DNA from: Deltaproteobacteria bacterium RIFCSPHIGHO2_02_FULL_40_11
Lineage (GTDB): Bacteria; Bdellovibrionota; JACOXK01; 2-02-FULL-40-11
NCBI GenBank assembly: GCA_001798105.1
Contig: MGRI01000012.1
Span: 1 to 7,721 of the forward strand
Reading direction: 5' to 3'
Length of the DNA stretch: 7,721 nucleotides
Shown here: in pieces, positions 6,456 through 7,721 of the stretch
Layout: the number at the start of each line of letters is the position of its first letter
How positions within the stretch are numbered: position 1 is the stretch's first letter
Position numbers and translations under genes: made by a program
The notes under the pieces: model-generated
Told to the model about the DNA's origin: nothing
What the model saw: the letters and a program-made list of their open reading frames with translations, nothing else
Database searches by the model: none

Positions 6456-6461
6456 AGGGGG
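6456..6461 (+). promoter_or_regulatory. Ribosome binding site of second lipoprotein gene
   Basis: A purine run ending in AGGGGG is 7 nt before the ATG at 6469. It fixes that start over the upstream in-frame ATG at 6415, which would place 18 residues before the signal peptide and lie upstream of the predicted transcription start. It is the only strong Shine-Dalgarno-like site seen before a gene in this window. Confidence 0.7.
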
Positions 6462-6468
6462 CCTTTCT

Positions 6469-6939
6469 ATGACAAGAAAATACTTTTTAGCACTCGCCAT
6501 TTTTGGGTTATTGGGCTGCGATGTCGTGGATGGGGGGCGTTTAACAGGCTACAAGACTGGAACCTATGCCCCACAGCAAGCGGTTGGGGTACAAAATTTA
6601 AATTTAAAAGCAGGGATTTCTTGGACGTATAATCCATCTACAGGAATAGGTCAGGCTGTGATGAAGACAGATGACGAGCGTTTTCAATTTACAACAGATT
6701 TTCCGTATCACAAATTTGAAGTTCATGAAGAAGTTGTCAATGGCGTGGGTAAAATTGTCACACGCACCAAAGTTCTTCGTGTTTTAAATAACGATTCCAT
6801 GACAGCAGAAATTGCAATTACGGAAATGCCTGAAGATCCAGATACCACCGTTTCTGTTGTTTTTCGAGATGGATTCAATAAACCCGTTGGATTTTTTATC
6901 AGTACACCAAAGCCGAATTCTAAAAAACGCCAAGACTGA
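6469..6939 (+). CDS. Unrecognised small lipoprotein (156 aa)
   Basis: I do not recognise the family. The protein opens with a textbook lipoprotein signal: basic MTRK, a hydrophobic run FLALAIFG and the lipobox LLGC with C17 as lipidated residue. Asp at +2 is the classical inner-membrane retention signal in enterobacteria, though that rule varies between phyla. The mature part (about 140 aa) has no other cysteine. It opens with a Gly/Thr/Tyr-rich segment, continues as alternating hydrophobic and polar strands (FEVHEEVVNGVGKIVTRTKV, TTVSVVFRDG), and ends in a charged tail (PKPNSKKRQD), suggesting a small beta-rich domain. It is expressed from its own sigma54-type promoter with a strong ribosome binding site, and lies 17 nt upstream of ffh. 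Confidence 0.8.
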   Translation: MTRKYFLALAIFGLLGCDVVDGGRLTGYKTGTYAPQQAVGVQNLNLKAGISWTYNPSTGIGQAVMKTDDERFQFTTDFPYHKFEVHEEVVNGVGKIVTRTKVLRVLNNDSMTAEIAITEMPEDPDTTVSVVFRDGFNKPVGFFISTPKPNSKKRQD

Positions 6940-6956
6940 AAGATTCTTCGCCCTTC

Positions 6957-7721
6957 ATGTTTGAAACTTTATCCGATAAATTCGAATCCTTTTTTAAAAA
7001 ACTAAAAGGGCACGGAAAACTCAGCGAAAAAAATATTTCTGAAGTCAGTCAAAAGCTTCGCATGACGCTTTTAGAGGCCGACGTCAATTTTAAAGTGGCC
7101 AAATACTTCGTCACTGAAATTGAAAAAGAGGCCATCGGCCAAAAAGTGCATGAAAGTTTAACCCCAGCCCAACACTACATTAAAATTGTACATGCAAAGT
7201 TGATTGATCTTTTGGGAAAAGATGTAGCGACCCTCAATTTTCGTGTAACGCCGCCATTGGTTATTTTGGTGTGTGGTTTGCAAGGCAGTGGGAAAACCAC
7301 AACCTGTGGAAAACTCGCAAAACTTTTAAAAGAAAAATATGACAGAAATCCTTTTTTGGTGCCAGCAGATGTGTATCGACCTGCGGCCAAAGATCAATTG
7401 AAAACCGTTGCGCGTCACGTGGGTGTGGAATGTTTTGATTCAAGTGAGATGCAAGATGCCGTAGAAATTTGTAAAAAAGCGCTGTCTGTTGCACAGACGC
7501 AAGGAAGAGATACGGTGATCTTAGATACAGCCGGTAGACTCCATATCGACGAATCCCTGATGCAGGAATTAAAAGAAATTAAATCTAACCTTGAGACCCA
7601 TGAAACGTTATTGGTTGCAGATGCCATGACGGGACAAGAAGCCGTCCGTATTGCAGGGGCTTTCCATGAAGCCTTACAGCTTACAGGACTGATTCTTTCA
7701 AAAATGGATGGGGATGCTCGG
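6957..7721 (+). CDS. ffh: Signal recognition particle GTPase Ffh (SRP54), 3' truncated by window end
   Basis: Protein part of the bacterial SRP: with 4.5S RNA it binds signal sequences at the ribosome and, with FtsY, delivers nascent membrane proteins. The 255 codons present, starting from the ATG at 6957, cover the N domain (MFETLSDKFESFFKKL...; the usual ALLEADV reads TLLEADV) and most of the G domain. GTPase motifs are the P-loop GLQGSGKTTT (107-116), DVYRPAA (138-144), DTAGRLHID (190-198), and SKMDGDAR at 248-255, which stands for the usual TKxDGD element. The rest of the G domain and the methionine-rich M domain lie beyond the window. The start agrees with the family N-terminus. Only a weak GAAAGA (6938-6943) precedes it, and no terminator separates it from the lipoprotein gene. 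Confidence 0.97.
   Translation, partial: MFETLSDKFESFFKKLKGHGKLSEKNISEVSQKLRMTLLEADVNFKVAKYFVTEIEKEAIGQKVHESLTPAQHYIKIVHAKLIDLLGKDVATLNFRVTPPLVILVCGLQGSGKTTTCGKLAKLLKEKYDRNPFLVPADVYRPAAKDQLKTVARHVGVECFDSSEMQDAVEICKKALSVAQTQGRDTVILDTAGRLHIDESLMQELKEIKSNLETHETLLVADAMTGQEAVRIAGAFHEALQLTGLILSKMDGDAR

Noticed and set aside
6363..6632. Open frame of 89 codons with a hydrophobic N-terminus
   Set aside because: It overlaps the sigma54 element and the second lipoprotein gene in another frame. Its hydrophobicity comes from T-rich intergenic DNA, and the lipoprotein frame has a ribosome binding site and lipobox.

Overview
The window is about 7.7 kb of compact bacterial chromosome of moderate-to-low GC. 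Every recognisable gene is on the + strand: leuS, then sdhC-sdhA-sdhB, then two unrecognised small lipoprotein genes, then the 5' two thirds of ffh, which runs off the end. The core genes are ordinary. The organism looks Gram-negative and deltaproteobacteria-like (Bdellovibrionota, Desulfobacterota or a related candidate lineage). This rests on a three-subunit diheme succinate dehydrogenase, sigma54-type promoters, lipoproteins with clear lipoboxes, and a REP-like element with the 'ATCCTGAG...GAAGGAT' core. It is an inference, not a demonstration.

Region 1 (64-2538) encodes leucyl-tRNA synthetase with all catalytic and editing signatures. A palindromic REP-like element lies in frame inside the gene, at the exit of the editing domain, and is translated as about 15 residues. 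Region 2 (2579-5695) encodes a Bacillus-type succinate:quinone oxidoreductase: SdhC with four heme-ligand histidines, SdhA with the FAD-linking histidine, and SdhB with eleven cluster cysteines. The genes are spaced by 5 nt (C-A) and overlap by 8 nt (A-B), so they form an operon.

Region 3 (5696-6939) is the accessory part and the most interesting. Two genes encode small lipoproteins of 172 and 156 aa that I do not recognise. Each is preceded by a 115-139 nt intergenic stretch with the same three-part layout: a TTTACA-N3-TGT inverted-repeat-like site near -100, a TAA-N4-TTGAAA site resembling an IHF site near -50 to -58, and a -24/-12 sigma54 element with exact GG-N10-GC spacing. The two stretches also resemble each other between these sites. 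They look like duplicated enhancer-dependent promoters that place both lipoproteins in one regulon.

Region 4 (6957 to end) is ffh, the SRP GTPase, starting 17 nt after the second lipoprotein gene. No terminator or obvious promoter separates them, so some ffh transcription may come from the sigma54 promoter. I saw no tRNA, rRNA, CRISPR array, transposase or strong intrinsic terminator.
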